Source of the DNA: an uncultured Clostridia bacterium
Lineage (GTDB): Bacteria > Bacillota > Clostridia > Christensenellales > Borkfalkiaceae
Assembly (NCBI GenBank): GCA_944354035.1
Contig: CALVPS010000007.1
Location: 1 to 60,606 of the forward strand
Length of the DNA stretch: 60,606 nt
Direction of reading: 5' to 3'
The notes beneath the pieces are model-generated. The model made no database searches. It worked only from the letters and a program-made list of their open reading frames with translations, and was not told the DNA's origin. Position numbers and translations under genes: made by a program. This document shows, one piece after another, positions 32,879 to 42,199 of this stretch. Every line of letters begins with the position of its first letter. Positions within the stretch are counted from its first letter, which is position 1.

Positions 32879-33022
32879 AGTTTTTCCTCCTTTATATCAC
32901 CCGCAAACGCCGTTTGCGGGACGGATTGCCGCAGCGTATGTAAAACGGTATTCTTCTGCGGCTGTCGATACATCTTATGAAAGGTCGGTGCAAAAATGTT
33001 CCCTGCCGTCGCGTTCATTTAG

Positions 33023-33051
33023 TTGCCAAAATCGGCGGTATTTGGTATAAT
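33023..33051 (+). promoter_or_regulatory. Promoter of the ECF-coaX-hom operon
   Basis: TTGCCA, 17 bp, TATAAT with extended TGG. Spacer AAATCGGCGGTATTTGG, nearly identical to the esterase promoter spacer. Confidence 0.85.
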
Positions 33052-33172
33052 AACTGTCGGACCGCCTTTATGGCGGAACGATACGGCTGCGTTCGTATCC
33101 GCTTCGGGGGTCCGAAACCGTTTTATTTCTGCGGATATTGTCTTCGGACAAATCCGATGGAGGAAATTGAAT

Positions 33173-33874
33173 ATGGCACGCAGGAAGGTGTTTTCTGCCA
33201 AAAATATCGCCTATTTTGCGGTACTTTTGGCGCTGACGGTCGTGTTGCAGCTGTTTGCAAACGCGATCCCCGTGTTCGGCATTACGCTGAATTTCAGTCT
33301 GATCCCCATTGTGCTCGCCGGCATTTTTTTCGGCATGTGGGGCGGCTGTTTTATGGGTCTCGTTTCGGGAGCGATCATTTTTATCACCACGGCGGTGATG
33401 GGAAGAGAGCCGTCTACCGCGTTTCTGTTTCAGGCGAATCCGGCGGTCCTGACCGTTGTATGCATCGGTAAAACGGCGGTCGCAGGCCTTTTGGCGGGGC
33501 TGCTGTATCGGTTGGTCGCCAAAAGAAGCGCGTTGGCAGGCGCTTTCGTCGCCTCGGCGACGGCGGCCGTCGTAAATACGGGACTGTATCTGCTGGGGAT
33601 GGTGGTCATGAAAAACGACGTTGCCTCCTATTTGGGGCTGGAGAGCAGCGCGTCCGCCGTATTCGTTGCGGTCTTTTTGATGATCTGGCTGAATTTTGTG
33701 CTGGAGCTGGCCGTCAACCTTGTGCTGGCACCCGCCGTTCACCGCGTTGTGCTTGCGGTGGAGCGATCGGTCTTTAATAGAAAAGCACGCAGCGCGTCTG
33801 AAGCTCGGCCTGCGGACAACGAACCGCAGCCGACCGTACCGGAGGAGGGGGAAGACGATGATCCTCTGCATTGA
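33173..33874 (+). CDS. ECF transporter S component, probably for pantothenate
   Basis: A 233-residue membrane protein with five to six hydrophobic helices and a charged C-terminal tail. The N-terminal helix 1 (IAYFAVLLALTVVLQLF) and the Gly-rich helices are typical of ECF substrate-binding (S) subunits, which dock on a shared EcfAAT module. The coaX gene overlaps its 3' end by 17 nt, which suggests pantothenate (PanT-like) as the substrate. The ATG at 33,173 follows GGAGG; upstream in-frame ATGs lie before the promoter and are rejected. EcfAAT genes are not in the window. Confidence 0.85.
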   Translation: MARRKVFSAKNIAYFAVLLALTVVLQLFANAIPVFGITLNFSLIPIVLAGIFFGMWGGCFMGLVSGAIIFITTAVMGREPSTAFLFQANPAVLTVVCIGKTAVAGLLAGLLYRLVAKRSALAGAFVASATAAVVNTGLYLLGMVVMKNDVASYLGLESSASAVFVAVFLMIWLNFVLELAVNLVLAPAVHRVVLAVERSVFNRKARSASEARPADNEPQPTVPEEGEDDDPLH

Positions 33875-34646
33875 CATCGGGAATTCCAATATCAAGTATG
33901 CCGTGTTCGACGGAGATGCTTTAAAAGTATCTTTCCGCGTTTCCACCGATCTGAAGCGCACGTCCGACGAATACGGCGCACAGATCGCCGAAATGCTGGC
34001 CTTTAACGGTATTTCGCCCAAACAGATCGCAGGCGGCATTTTTTCGTCCGTGGTACCTTCGCTCGACTATACCATCGCGCACATGCTGCGCGTATATTTC
34101 GGATTTACGCCCAAACAGATCGCGCCGGGGCTTAGGACGGGGCTTAAGATCCGTGTCGATAACGCGCATGAGGTGGGCGCCGACCGCGTGGTGAATAATG
34201 TCTCCGCGCTGCGTAAGTACGGCTGCGGCAAGCCGATCATCGTAGTCGATTTCGGCACGGCCACTACGTTTAATATTTTAAGCCGCGAAGGGGAGTTTAT
34301 CGGCGGTGTCATTGCGCCCGGGATAAAGGGCTCGATGGAAAGCCTTGTCAGCGGCACGGCAAAGCTGCCGCGTGTGGAGATCGAGGCGCCCAAAAGCGTC
34401 ATCGCCACCAATACCGTCACCAATATGCAGGCGGGCATCGTGTTCGGGTTTGCCGGACTGGTGGAGTTTATTGTAAAAAAAATCAAACGGGAGTTAAAAG
34501 AGCGCGAGGTGCTTACCGTTGCGACGGGCGGATTTTCCGAGACGATCGCGCGGCAGACCGATTGCATCGATGTGATCGATAAAATGCTTACGCTCAACGG
34601 CCTGAAATATTTGTACGATCTGAACAGTTCGGAGGAGGAAAGATGA
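33858..34646 (+). CDS. coaX: Type III pantothenate kinase
   Basis: A 262-residue enzyme that phosphorylates pantothenate, the first step of coenzyme A synthesis. N-terminal phosphate motif CIDIGNSN with Asp6, the HEVGADR motif holding the catalytic Asp near residue 107, and DFGTATTFN for nucleotide binding. Type III kinases need a monovalent cation and are not inhibited by CoA. GGAGG precedes the ATG at 33,858, which lies inside the ECF gene; the stop overlaps the start of hom as ATGA. Uptake and kinase are thus translationally linked. Confidence 0.95.
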   Translation: MILCIDIGNSNIKYAVFDGDALKVSFRVSTDLKRTSDEYGAQIAEMLAFNGISPKQIAGGIFSSVVPSLDYTIAHMLRVYFGFTPKQIAPGLRTGLKIRVDNAHEVGADRVVNNVSALRKYGCGKPIIVVDFGTATTFNILSREGEFIGGVIAPGIKGSMESLVSGTAKLPRVEIEAPKSVIATNTVTNMQAGIVFGFAGLVEFIVKKIKRELKEREVLTVATGGFSETIARQTDCIDVIDKMLTLNGLKYLYDLNSSEEER

Positions 34647-35926
34647 AAAAAGTCGGAGTGGCCATTCTCGGACTCGGCGTCGTCGGGGGCGGGACCTATC
34701 GTATCCTGACGGAGCACAGGGAGTTTTATCGGAAGACGCAAAATGTCGATATCGAAGTCGAAAGCGTACTCGAACTCGACCGCAGCCGGGCGCTTGCGCT
34801 CGGCGTGCCGGAAGAAAAGATCGCCTCGAACATCGCCGAGATCGTATCCGATCCCGAGATCAATATCGTGGTAGAGGTCATCGGCGGTATCGGTGCTGCG
34901 CGCGAATTTGTGTTGGCTGCGCTCAACGCCGGCAAGTCGGTGGTCACCTCTAATAAAGAGCTGTTCTGTAAGTATTCGCATGAGTTGGAGCGGGCCGCAA
35001 AGCGCCAAAACGCCGGGCTGTACTTCGAGGCCAGCTGCGTGGGCGGCGTTCCCATCATCCGCACCCTGCTCGACGGCGTGCAGGCCAACCGCATCTCCGG
35101 CATGATGGGGATCATCAACGGCACGACCAACTATATCCTCACCAAAATGACGGCCGAGGGCCGCAGTTACGAGGAGTGTTTGAAAGAGGCGCAAAAGCTT
35201 GGTTATGCCGAGGCCGATCCCACGGCCGACGTAGAGGGGTTCGACGCCGCCTATAAGCTTTCTATCCTTTCGTCGCTGGCCTTCCATACCAAGGTCCCGT
35301 TCGCCAAGATCTACCGCGAGGGTATAACCGGGATCTCGCAGGAAGACATTGCCGACGGCATGGATCTGGGGTATGTGTTAAAGCTGCTGGCGATCGGCAA
35401 GCAGTCCGACGAGGGGATCGAGGTGCGCGTACATCCTACGTTCGTGCGCAAAGATCATCCTTTGGCCGCCGTAAACGACAGCTTTAATGCGGTATATCTT
35501 ACGGGTGACGCCGTGGGCGACGTTATGCTGTACGGCCGTGGCGCGGGCGCGCTTCCCACGGGCAGCGCCATCGTAAGCGATATTATTTATGCCGCCACGC
35601 ACAGCGAAAACAAGTACTCCACCTTTAAGAATACCGCCAACGCCGAAAAGGACGTAAAATTTATCAACAACTTTAAAAGCGCATACTATTTGCGTCTGAC
35701 GGTAGAGGACCGTGTGGGTATTTTGGGGAAGATCGCTACGATCTTCGGCCGCCACAACGTCTCTATCGTCGAAATGGTGCAGAAGGGTACGCAGCAGGAC
35801 GGGAAAGTGCCGCTGGTGCTCATCACGCACGAGACAAAAGAGCTCTCCGTACGTGCCGCCGTCGCCGGGATCAACGCCTTGGGCGAGACCGCGCACGTCG
35901 ATACGGTGCTGCGCGTGGTTTCCTGA
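34643..35926 (+). CDS. hom: Homoserine dehydrogenase with ACT domain
   Basis: A 427-residue monofunctional homoserine dehydrogenase (aspartate semialdehyde to homoserine). Rossmann motif GLGVVGGGT at 10-18; catalytic segment GIINGTTNYI and the Lys/Asp-rich helix YAEADPTADVEGFDAAYK; C-terminal ACT domain from about residue 345 (YYLRLTVEDRVGILG), usually the site of threonine feedback. It overlaps coaX by 4 nt. With dapL and dapF elsewhere in the window it covers the branch point of aspartate-family amino acids. Confidence 0.96.
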   Translation: MKKVGVAILGLGVVGGGTYRILTEHREFYRKTQNVDIEVESVLELDRSRALALGVPEEKIASNIAEIVSDPEINIVVEVIGGIGAAREFVLAALNAGKSVVTSNKELFCKYSHELERAAKRQNAGLYFEASCVGGVPIIRTLLDGVQANRISGMMGIINGTTNYILTKMTAEGRSYEECLKEAQKLGYAEADPTADVEGFDAAYKLSILSSLAFHTKVPFAKIYREGITGISQEDIADGMDLGYVLKLLAIGKQSDEGIEVRVHPTFVRKDHPLAAVNDSFNAVYLTGDAVGDVMLYGRGAGALPTGSAIVSDIIYAATHSENKYSTFKNTANAEKDVKFINNFKSAYYLRLTVEDRVGILGKIATIFGRHNVSIVEMVQKGTQQDGKVPLVLITHETKELSVRAAVAGINALGETAHVDTVLRVVS

Positions 35927-36241
35927 ACTCGCGCCGCTGGGGCGGTGCGGCATACACCGCAACAGACGATTGAAACAAAAGACGGGGCGGCCCATTCAGA
36001 CCGCCCTTCGTTGTTGTTATGGCGGGCGCAGACAAGGGCGTATACATAGCGGTTTCTCCCGGTTTTCATATATAGGTGAGGCGGTTTGCCATAGGAAGAT
36101 CTTTTTTTCTCGCCTCCCCTTGCAAAGGAGAGGCGGCTTGCCGCAGGCAAGGCGGAAGGATCGTGGCGCCCGTTTTTTGATCTGCCCGTTTTTCGGCATT
36201 GGCCTCGTAAAAACTCCGCGCTTACCGCGGGAGCGTTTGCA
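35927..36241. repeat. Intergenic region with hom terminator and REP-like palindromes
   Basis: Holds hairpin GCGGTG/CACCGC (35,942-35,960), a likely weak terminator GGGCGG/CCGCCC with T-rich tail (35,985-36,018), and a double palindrome at 36,111-36,151: GCCTCCCCTTGCAAAGG-type stem, then CTTGCC GCA GGCAAG. The last resembles short palindromic repeats scattered in gut Clostridia, and similar elements occur at 47,429-47,568. No gene seen. Confidence 0.5.
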
Positions 36242-36275
36242 AAAAAGGACTTCCCGGGCAAGGGAAGTCCTTTTT
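36242..36275. terminator. Bidirectional terminator after leuS
   Basis: Perfect 14-bp stem AAAAAGGACTTCCC / GGGAAGTCCTTTTT with a 6-nt loop. Confidence 0.9.
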
Positions 36276-36290
36276 GTGTTGTATGAAACT

Positions 36291-38723
36291 TTATCCTACG
36301 ATGAGGTTGACCAATCGTCCGGGCACGACGATGCACTTCTTCACCGTTTTTCCGGCAATGCGCTGCTGTACTTCGGGCAGGGACTGTGCCAGTGTGCGGA
36401 TCTCTTCCTCCGAAAGCGAGGCGGAGATCATGGCTTTGCAGACGATCCTGCTGTTGACCTGCACGGCAAACTCCTTTTCGTCCAGCTCCAGCGCCTTTGG
36501 ATCGGCAACGGGGTAGGGCTGTTCAAACACGAACCCCTTGCCGCCGATCGTCTCCCAAAGCTCTTCGCAGAAATGCGGCGCAAAGGGAGCAAGCAACAGC
36601 ACAAGGTCGTGTACGGCTGCCTTTAAAAGGGCGATGTTTTTGTGCTCGAGCGCCTCGTATTTTCCGATCGTATTCAAAAATTCCATGATGCGAGCCACAG
36701 CGGTGTTGAACGAGAAATTTTCCAGATCGCGCGAGACGCGCTCGATCGCAAAGTTTTTGGCGTAGTCAAGCGCCTTTTCGTCCGCGCCGTACGTCTCGTT
36801 CCGGTCCGCCTTCATCGCATGGATCCTTAAAACGGTCTTTTCGATGCGGTCCATAAATTTGGCGATCGCCTTGATCCCGTCGTCGTTCCAGGGACCGCCC
36901 TCCGTATAGGAAAATCCGAACATCAGGTACAGGCGGAAGGCGTCCGCGCCGTACGTCTCCACGTATTCGTCGGGCGAAACGATATTCCCGTGCGATTTGC
37001 TCATGCGGTTGCCGTCGGGGCCGAGGATCACGCCCTGGTGCACAAGGCGCAAAAAGGGTTCGCTAAAGTCGAGGTATCCCATATCACGCAGCGCCTTGGT
37101 AAAAAAGCGCGCGTACAGCAGGTGCATGCAGGCGTGTTCCGCGCCGCCCACATACGTATCGACGGGCAGCATGGCGTCCGCCGCCTCACGCGAGAAGGGT
37201 TCTTTCTCGTTGCGGGCGTCGGCATAGCGCAAGTAGTACCAGCTGGAGCATACAAAGGTATCCAGCGTATCGGGGTCGCGCCGCGCCGGCTTGCCGCATT
37301 TGGGGCACACGGTGTTCATGAACGCCTCGTTTTTTGCAAGCGGAGATTTGCCGTCCGGGCGGAATTCCACGTCGTAAGGAAGCTTTACGGGCAGCTCTTT
37401 TTCGGGAACGGGCACGTCGCCGCAGTTCGGGCAGTGGACAATGGGGATGGGGGCGCCCCAATACCGCTGGCGCGAGACCAGCCAGTCGCGCAGGCGGTAG
37501 TTCACCTTTTTTCCGCCCTTGTCGAGTTTGGAAATGTAAGCTGCGACCTCTGCGCGGGCCTCTTCGCCGAACAGGCCGTCAAATTGCAGCGAGCCGACCA
37601 TAATGCCGTCTTCCGTGTAGGGGAGAACCGTTTCGCCGCCCTTTTTTTCGATGACCTTTACGATGGGGAGGCCGTATTTTTCGGCAAAGGCAAAGTCGCG
37701 TTCGTCGTGCGCGGGCACGGCCATAACGGCACCCGTGCCGTACGTTGCCAGTACGTAGTCGGCCAAATAGACGGGGATCTTTTTCCCGTTTACGGGGTTT
37801 GTACAGTATGCGCCGGTAAATACGCCCGTCTTTTCGCGCGTGGTCGAAAGACGGTCGATCTCGCTGGCCTTGGCGGCGGCGGCAATGTAGGCCTCTACCG
37901 CAGGGAGCTGCTCGGGCGTCGTAAGCTTTAAGGCGAGCGGGTGTTCGGGCGCCAGCACCACATACGTTACGCCGAAGATCGTGTCGCAGCGCGTAGTATA
38001 TACGCGGATGACGTCGCCGCTTTCGCAGGCAAATTCGATTTCACAGCCCGTGGATTTTCCGATCCAGTTGCGCTGCATGTTTTTGGTCTTCTCCGGCCAG
38101 TCCAGGCCGTCCAGGCCCGAAAGCAGCTCCTCGGCGTATTCGGTGATCTTAAAAAACCATTGGGTCAGGTTTTTGCGGACGACCTCCGTGCCGCAGCGCT
38201 CGCATCTTCCGCCCTCTACCTGCTCGTTGGCCAGCACGGTCCGGCAGGAAGGACACCAGTTGACGGGCGCCTCCTTGCGGTAGGCAAGGCCGTGCTTATA
38301 CAGCTGCAAAAACATCCACTGCGTCCACTTGTAGTACGACTCGTCGCAGGTCTTTATTTCTGCAGACCAGTCGAACATGGCGCCCATGGCGCGCAACTGG
38401 CCCTCCATGGTGGCAATATTTTTTTCGGTGGAATCTTTTGGATGTACGCCCGTCTTGATCGCGTAATTTTCGGCGGGGAGCCCGAAGGCGTCAAAACCCA
38501 TCGGCTGGAACACGTTGTATCCCTGCATGCGCTTGAACCGGGCGTACGAATCGGCCGGACCGTAGTTATACCAGTGCCCGATGTGCAGCTTCGCGCCGGA
38601 GGGGTACGAAAACATTTCCAAAACGTACAGCTTCTGTTTTTCGGGGGCCTTTTTGTCGAACTGGTTGAATTTTGCCTTCTCCCAGCGCGCCTGCCATTTG
38701 CGCTCGACCGCTTTCATGTCCAT
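36291..38723 (-). CDS. leuS: Leucyl-tRNA synthetase
   Basis: An 810-residue class I synthetase. HIGH motif at 47-50; KMSKS motif present as RMSKS near residue 575; the zinc-type CPxC segments (CPSCRTV...CERCG and CPNCG...CPKCG) and the CP1 editing domain with the T-rich motif (STTREKTG) are intact. Anticodon-binding and C-terminal domains are complete. It starts at 38,723 ([10 protein letters not shown]); AGAGG lies upstream. A promoter lies at 38,759-38,787; no T-box is seen in the short 35-nt leader, unlike thrS. It stands alone and convergent with hom. Confidence 0.97.
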   Translation of the reverse strand: MDMKAVERKWQARWEKAKFNQFDKKAPEKQKLYVLEMFSYPSGAKLHIGHWYNYGPADSYARFKRMQGYNVFQPMGFDAFGLPAENYAIKTGVHPKDSTEKNIATMEGQLRAMGAMFDWSAEIKTCDESYYKWTQWMFLQLYKHGLAYRKEAPVNWCPSCRTVLANEQVEGGRCERCGTEVVRKNLTQWFFKITEYAEELLSGLDGLDWPEKTKNMQRNWIGKSTGCEIEFACESGDVIRVYTTRCDTIFGVTYVVLAPEHPLALKLTTPEQLPAVEAYIAAAAKASEIDRLSTTREKTGVFTGAYCTNPVNGKKIPVYLADYVLATYGTGAVMAVPAHDERDFAFAEKYGLPIVKVIEKKGGETVLPYTEDGIMVGSLQFDGLFGEEARAEVAAYISKLDKGGKKVNYRLRDWLVSRQRYWGAPIPIVHCPNCGDVPVPEKELPVKLPYDVEFRPDGKSPLAKNEAFMNTVCPKCGKPARRDPDTLDTFVCSSWYYLRYADARNEKEPFSREAADAMLPVDTYVGGAEHACMHLLYARFFTKALRDMGYLDFSEPFLRLVHQGVILGPDGNRMSKSHGNIVSPDEYVETYGADAFRLYLMFGFSYTEGGPWNDDGIKAIAKFMDRIEKTVLRIHAMKADRNETYGADEKALDYAKNFAIERVSRDLENFSFNTAVARIMEFLNTIGKYEALEHKNIALLKAAVHDLVLLLAPFAPHFCEELWETIGGKGFVFEQPYPVADPKALELDEKEFAVQVNSRIVCKAMISASLSEEEIRTLAQSLPEVQQRIAGKTVKKCIVVPGRLVNLIVG

Positions 38724-38758
38724 TAAAAAACAACCTCTTATTGCAGTTTAACTTCCAT

Positions 38759-38787
38759 ATTTTACTATGAATGCGCGTCAAAGTCAA
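38759..38787 (-). promoter_or_regulatory. Promoter of leuS
   Basis: TTGACT, 17 bp, TAAAAT on the minus strand. Confidence 0.75.
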
Positions 38788-38876
38788 GCAAAGCGCGCTT
38801 TATTCGTCAAATTCGTGTTCTGTGAGCTTTTTGTGCGCACGGAAATAAATTTAAAAAAACTTCATAGAATAGGGTT

Positions 38877-39557
38877 GTGGAAGAGATCATTCTTACCGAA
38901 TCGGAGGAGCACGGCGCGTTTGCGGCATATTTGTACGGCGCACTGCTGCCGGCGGCGGGACGGGGACGGGGAGAACTTGCATTCGGCGGCGGCCGCGTCG
39001 CGCTGCGTCTTTCGTCGGAGGACGGCGCGCTTTTCGAGTGCGTCAAAGAAAAGATCGCCGAAGTCGTATGCGTCGGCTATAAGTACCGCTACATGCAAAA
39101 GCGGCTTGCGGTGTGTCTGCCGCGCAGGGAACGTCGCCTGTTGACGGCGGCGCTGATCGCGGCAGACTACGCGGGCGACGCCGCCTACGTACGCGGGAAG
39201 CTGCGTATTCTGCGCGAGTGCGCCGTAGACGGATTTTACGAGTTCCGCCTGCGTGCCTTGCGCGAAAAATGGGATCGTATCATCCGTTATGTGCCGGCGG
39301 GGTTTGCCGCCGACGACTTAAAAAAGTTTTGCGCATTTCTCTCGGGTGAAAGTCGAAACGCCATATACGTAAAGGGGAATGCCGTCTACGGCGAAAACTT
39401 TACCCGTCTGAAACGCAGTCGCCTGACAGGGGCGGAGGATGCGGAGACGGAGATCGTGCTTTCGGACGCCGGGTTTATTTATTGTCTGGGCGCGGTGGAG
39501 GAATCGCTGGGCGATTTTTTGCAAAATTATTACGCGGAACGCGCCATATTTTCTTGA
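38877..39557 (+). CDS. YtxC-like protein, putative sporulation-associated
   Basis: A 226-residue protein resembling YtxC of Bacillus, whose gene also sits just before thrS-infC-rpmI-rplT. Similar layout: variable N-terminus, helical middle (FRLRALREKWDRIIRYV) and a beta-rich end. The conserved position before thrS is the better argument; sequence likeness is weak by eye. The GTG at 38,877 has a poor ribosome site and the true start could be further in. Its 3' end overlaps the thrS promoter by 4 nt. Confidence 0.6.
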   Translation: MEEIILTESEEHGAFAAYLYGALLPAAGRGRGELAFGGGRVALRLSSEDGALFECVKEKIAEVVCVGYKYRYMQKRLAVCLPRRERRLLTAALIAADYAGDAAYVRGKLRILRECAVDGFYEFRLRALREKWDRIIRYVPAGFAADDLKKFCAFLSGESRNAIYVKGNAVYGENFTRLKRSRLTGAEDAETEIVLSDAGFIYCLGAVEESLGDFLQNYYAERAIFS

Positions 39558-39582
39558 CAAAACCCGCCGCAGCTTGTACAAT
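39554..39582 (+). promoter_or_regulatory. Promoter of the thrS T-box transcript
   Basis: TTGACA, 17 bp, TACAAT. Begins inside the last codons of the ytxC-like gene. Confidence 0.85.
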
Positions 39583-39795
39583 GTTATCGGCAAAGACAAG
39601 TAGTTCCGCTTTTTCATTTCAGAGAGCAGGCCGCGGCTGAAAGCCTGCATGGGGGAGCGGGGAGGCGAAACCGCTTTGCGAGAATACAATTAAACGAGCG
39701 GCCGGGGGATCCCGGCAATTAAGGTGGAACCGCGCAACCGTTTGCGTCCTTAAACTTTCCCTATTTTTACGGGGAGTTAAGGGCGCTTTTTTATA
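39583..39795 (+). promoter_or_regulatory. T-box leader regulating thrS
   Basis: A classic T-box riboswitch: AGAGAG near the 5' end of stem I, a specifier region GAATACAAT with ACA (Thr) at 39,686-39,688, the T-box AAGGTGGAACCGCG at 39,721-39,734, and a terminator stem (39,746-39,793) ending in six T. Uncharged tRNA-Thr stabilises the antiterminator and lets thrS be transcribed. Confidence 0.93.
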
Positions 39796-39805
39796 ATTTC
39801 AATTT

Positions 39806-39836
39806 TTGACAAGTATTTTGTCAGACATACTATAAT
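39806..39836 (+). promoter_or_regulatory. Possible second thrS promoter with operator-like palindrome
   Basis: TTGACA (39,806-39,811) and TATAAT (39,831-39,836) with a 19-bp spacer, located after the T-box terminator. TGACAA / TTGTCA form an inverted repeat over the -35. Confidence 0.45.
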
Positions 39837-39862
39837 GAAAAAACGGGAAAAAGGAGAAGAAC

Positions 39863-41770
39863 ATGGTCATTTTGTTAAAAAACGGCGATCGGTTAGAAGT
39901 GGAGTCCGGTGCAACGGCGTACACTGCGGCGCAAAAAATTTCCGAAGGGCTTGCCCGCGCGGCGGTCGCGGCCAAGGTAAACGATGTCCTGGTCGACCTT
40001 TCGCATCCCCTTGCGGAGGGCGACGCGGTGGAGATCGTAACGCTGAAAGAGAAAGAGGGGCTTGAAGTTTACCGTCACACCTGCGCGCACGTTCTGGCGC
40101 AGGCGCTTAAAACCATTTATCCCACTTGTAAACTTGCGATCGGGCCTGTCATCGAAAACGGCTATTATTACGACGTTGACTTTAAAACGCCCATCACGAT
40201 GGATGATTTCGAGAAGATCGAGGCGGAGATGCGCAAGATCATCAAGAGCAATCTTCCCATCGAGCGCTTTACTCTCCCGCGCGAGGAGGCGATCGCGCTG
40301 ATGAGCAAGTATCACGAAAAATATAAGGTAGAGCTCATCCAGGATCTGCCCGCCGATGCCGTCATTTCGTTTTACCGCCAGGGCGCCTTTATCGATCTTT
40401 GCCGCGGGCCGCACCTGCCTTCCACGGGCAAGATCAAGGCGTTCAGCCTGGTCTCCATTGCCGGCGCCTATTGGCGCGGCGACGAAAAAAAGAAGATGCT
40501 CACCCGTATCTACGGCACGGCGTTTGCCAAAAAGGACGAGATGGACGAGTACTTTGCCATGTTGGAAGAGGCAAAAAAGCGCGATCATATCAAGCTTGGC
40601 AAAGAGATGAAGCTGTTTGCGCTGCTGCCCGAGGGAAAGGGTTTTCCGTTCTTTTTGCCCAACGGCATGATCTTAAAAAATATCCTGATCGACTATTGGC
40701 GTCAGATCCACCGCCGCGAGGGCTATGTGGAGGTGCAGACGCCCATGATCCTCAACCGCTCGCTGTGGGAAACTTCGGGCCATTGGGATCATTATAAAGA
40801 GAACATGTATACGACCAAGATCGACGGCGAGGACTGCGCCATCAAGCCGATGAACTGCCCGGGCGGGCTGCTCGTATACAAGACGCAGCCGCACAGCTAT
40901 AAAGACCTGCCCATCCGCATGGGCGAGCTCGGCCTTGTGCACCGCCACGAAAAGAGCGGCCAGCTGCACGGGCTGATGCGCGTGCGCTGCTTTACGCAGG
41001 ACGATGCGCATATCTTTATGCTCCCCGAGCAGATCACGCAGGAGATAAAGGGCGTTGTGCGCATCATCGACGAGGTGTACAAGCTGTTCGGCTTTAAGTA
41101 CCACGTCGAACTTTCCACCCGTCCCGAAAATTCCATCGGCAGCGACGAAGATTGGGCGGCCGCGACCGATGCCTTGCGCGCGGCGCTGGACGAGCTGCAG
41201 CTTTCCTATGTCGTCAACGAGGGCGACGGCGCCTTCTACGGGCCCAAGATCGACTTTCATTTGGAAGACTCCATCAAGCGTACCTGGCAGTGCGGTACCA
41301 TCCAGCTCGACTTCCAGCTGCCGCAGCGCTTCGAGATCGAGTATGTCGGCGAAGACGGCCAAAAGCATCGGCCGATCATGATCCACCGCGTGGTGTTCGG
41401 CTCGATCGAGCGCTTTATCGGCATCCTCATCGAGCATTTTGCGGGTAAGTTCCCCGTATGGCTCGCGCCCGAGCAGGTAAAGGTACTGCCCGTGACCGAC
41501 CGCGCGGCGGAATATGCCGCGCGGCTGGTGGAGGAGATGGCTGCGCTGGGGCTGCGGGCGTCGGCCGATCTGCGCAAAGAAAAGTTGGGCCGTAAGATCG
41601 TCGATGCGGAGATGGAAAAGGTACCCTATAAATTGGTCGTGGGAGATAAAGAGGTGGAGGAGGGAACGGTCTCCGTCCGCCGCCGCGGCGAGGGGGACAT
41701 CGGCGCCATGCCCAAGGAGGCGTTTTTCGCGCTCGTGCAGCGTGAGGATGCCGAAAAAACGATCTTCTGA
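39863..41770 (+). CDS. thrS: Threonyl-tRNA synthetase
   Basis: A 635-residue class II synthetase. N-terminal TGS domain (1-60), editing domain with HTCAH at 72-76 and the conserved Cys in DLCRGPH, catalytic core with zinc ligands Cys (MNCPGG), His (HRHEKSGQLHG) and a later His (IHRVVFGSIERF), and a C-terminal anticodon domain. Full length and normal. AAAAAGGAG precedes the ATG. Controlled by the T-box leader, with a possible second promoter. Confidence 0.98.
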   Translation: MVILLKNGDRLEVESGATAYTAAQKISEGLARAAVAAKVNDVLVDLSHPLAEGDAVEIVTLKEKEGLEVYRHTCAHVLAQALKTIYPTCKLAIGPVIENGYYYDVDFKTPITMDDFEKIEAEMRKIIKSNLPIERFTLPREEAIALMSKYHEKYKVELIQDLPADAVISFYRQGAFIDLCRGPHLPSTGKIKAFSLVSIAGAYWRGDEKKKMLTRIYGTAFAKKDEMDEYFAMLEEAKKRDHIKLGKEMKLFALLPEGKGFPFFLPNGMILKNILIDYWRQIHRREGYVEVQTPMILNRSLWETSGHWDHYKENMYTTKIDGEDCAIKPMNCPGGLLVYKTQPHSYKDLPIRMGELGLVHRHEKSGQLHGLMRVRCFTQDDAHIFMLPEQITQEIKGVVRIIDEVYKLFGFKYHVELSTRPENSIGSDEDWAAATDALRAALDELQLSYVVNEGDGAFYGPKIDFHLEDSIKRTWQCGTIQLDFQLPQRFEIEYVGEDGQKHRPIMIHRVVFGSIERFIGILIEHFAGKFPVWLAPEQVKVLPVTDRAAEYAARLVEEMAALGLRASADLRKEKLGRKIVDAEMEKVPYKLVVGDKEVEEGTVSVRRRGEGDIGAMPKEAFFALVQREDAEKTIF

Positions 41771-42055
41771 TCGGAAAAGTTTGGCTGCGGTACCGGAGCC
41801 TGCATAGCGGTTCCCGTCCGTTCTCCGGCTGATCGCTCCCCGGCGGAGCGTGCGCCGAACGCTCTGTGCCGGGCAAGGGCGGCGTACCATAAAAAGGGGC
41901 GCGGCAAAAGCTACATGCGCCGTACGGGCGCGGCGCGATCCCCGGAGCGATCGCTTTTTCGCGGCGTTCTTTCGCGCGTGCCGCCTCGGCGGACTTCTCG
42001 CCGCAAGCGGATCTTTCTATAGCGAAAAAGACGACGGTTTTTCCGTCGCCTTTTG
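41771..42055. terminator. Gap after thrS with bidirectional terminator
   Basis: The stem ACGACGG / CCGTCGC with one mismatch and T-runs on both strands (42,026-42,054) ends both thrS and the minus-strand microgenes. Otherwise nothing recognisable in these 285 bp. Confidence 0.7.
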
Positions 42056-42199
42056 TTATCCCGCGGTAAAAACGGCTTCCCGCAATTGCCGTTCGTGTTC
42101 ATCGAGTTCTGCCTGCGTGATGTGTCCCTCTTTAAGCAGCCATGCGGCGCACGCATCGTGCAGTCGTTTCAGGTGCGGGGCAAGTCCCACGGGGTTCAT
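42056..42199 (-). CDS. 47-residue helical microprotein
   Basis: Starts ATG at 42,199, overlapping the stop of the upstream frameshifted gene as ATGA. Sequence is helical and His/Glu-rich (MNPVGLAPHLKRLHD ... EGHITQAELDEHERQLRE), ending 30 nt before the T-tract terminator region. The segment GHITQAELDEHE recalls the 'G-x-I-T-x-E-E-F-x-x-x-K' pattern of short SHOCT-like oligomerisation motifs. Its support is the overlap, the terminator directly downstream and the coherent amphipathic helix. Confidence 0.6.
   Translation of the reverse strand: MNPVGLAPHLKRLHDACAAWLLKEGHITQAELDEHERQLREAVFTAG

Noticed and set aside
38724..38758. T-box before leuS
   Set aside because: The leader is only about 35 nt and lacks the GGTGG-ACCGCG core.
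38860..38880. Leaderless start for the ytxC-like gene (TAGAAT 6 nt before GTG)
   Set aside because: No usable -35 at 16-18 bp, and the start codon itself is uncertain.
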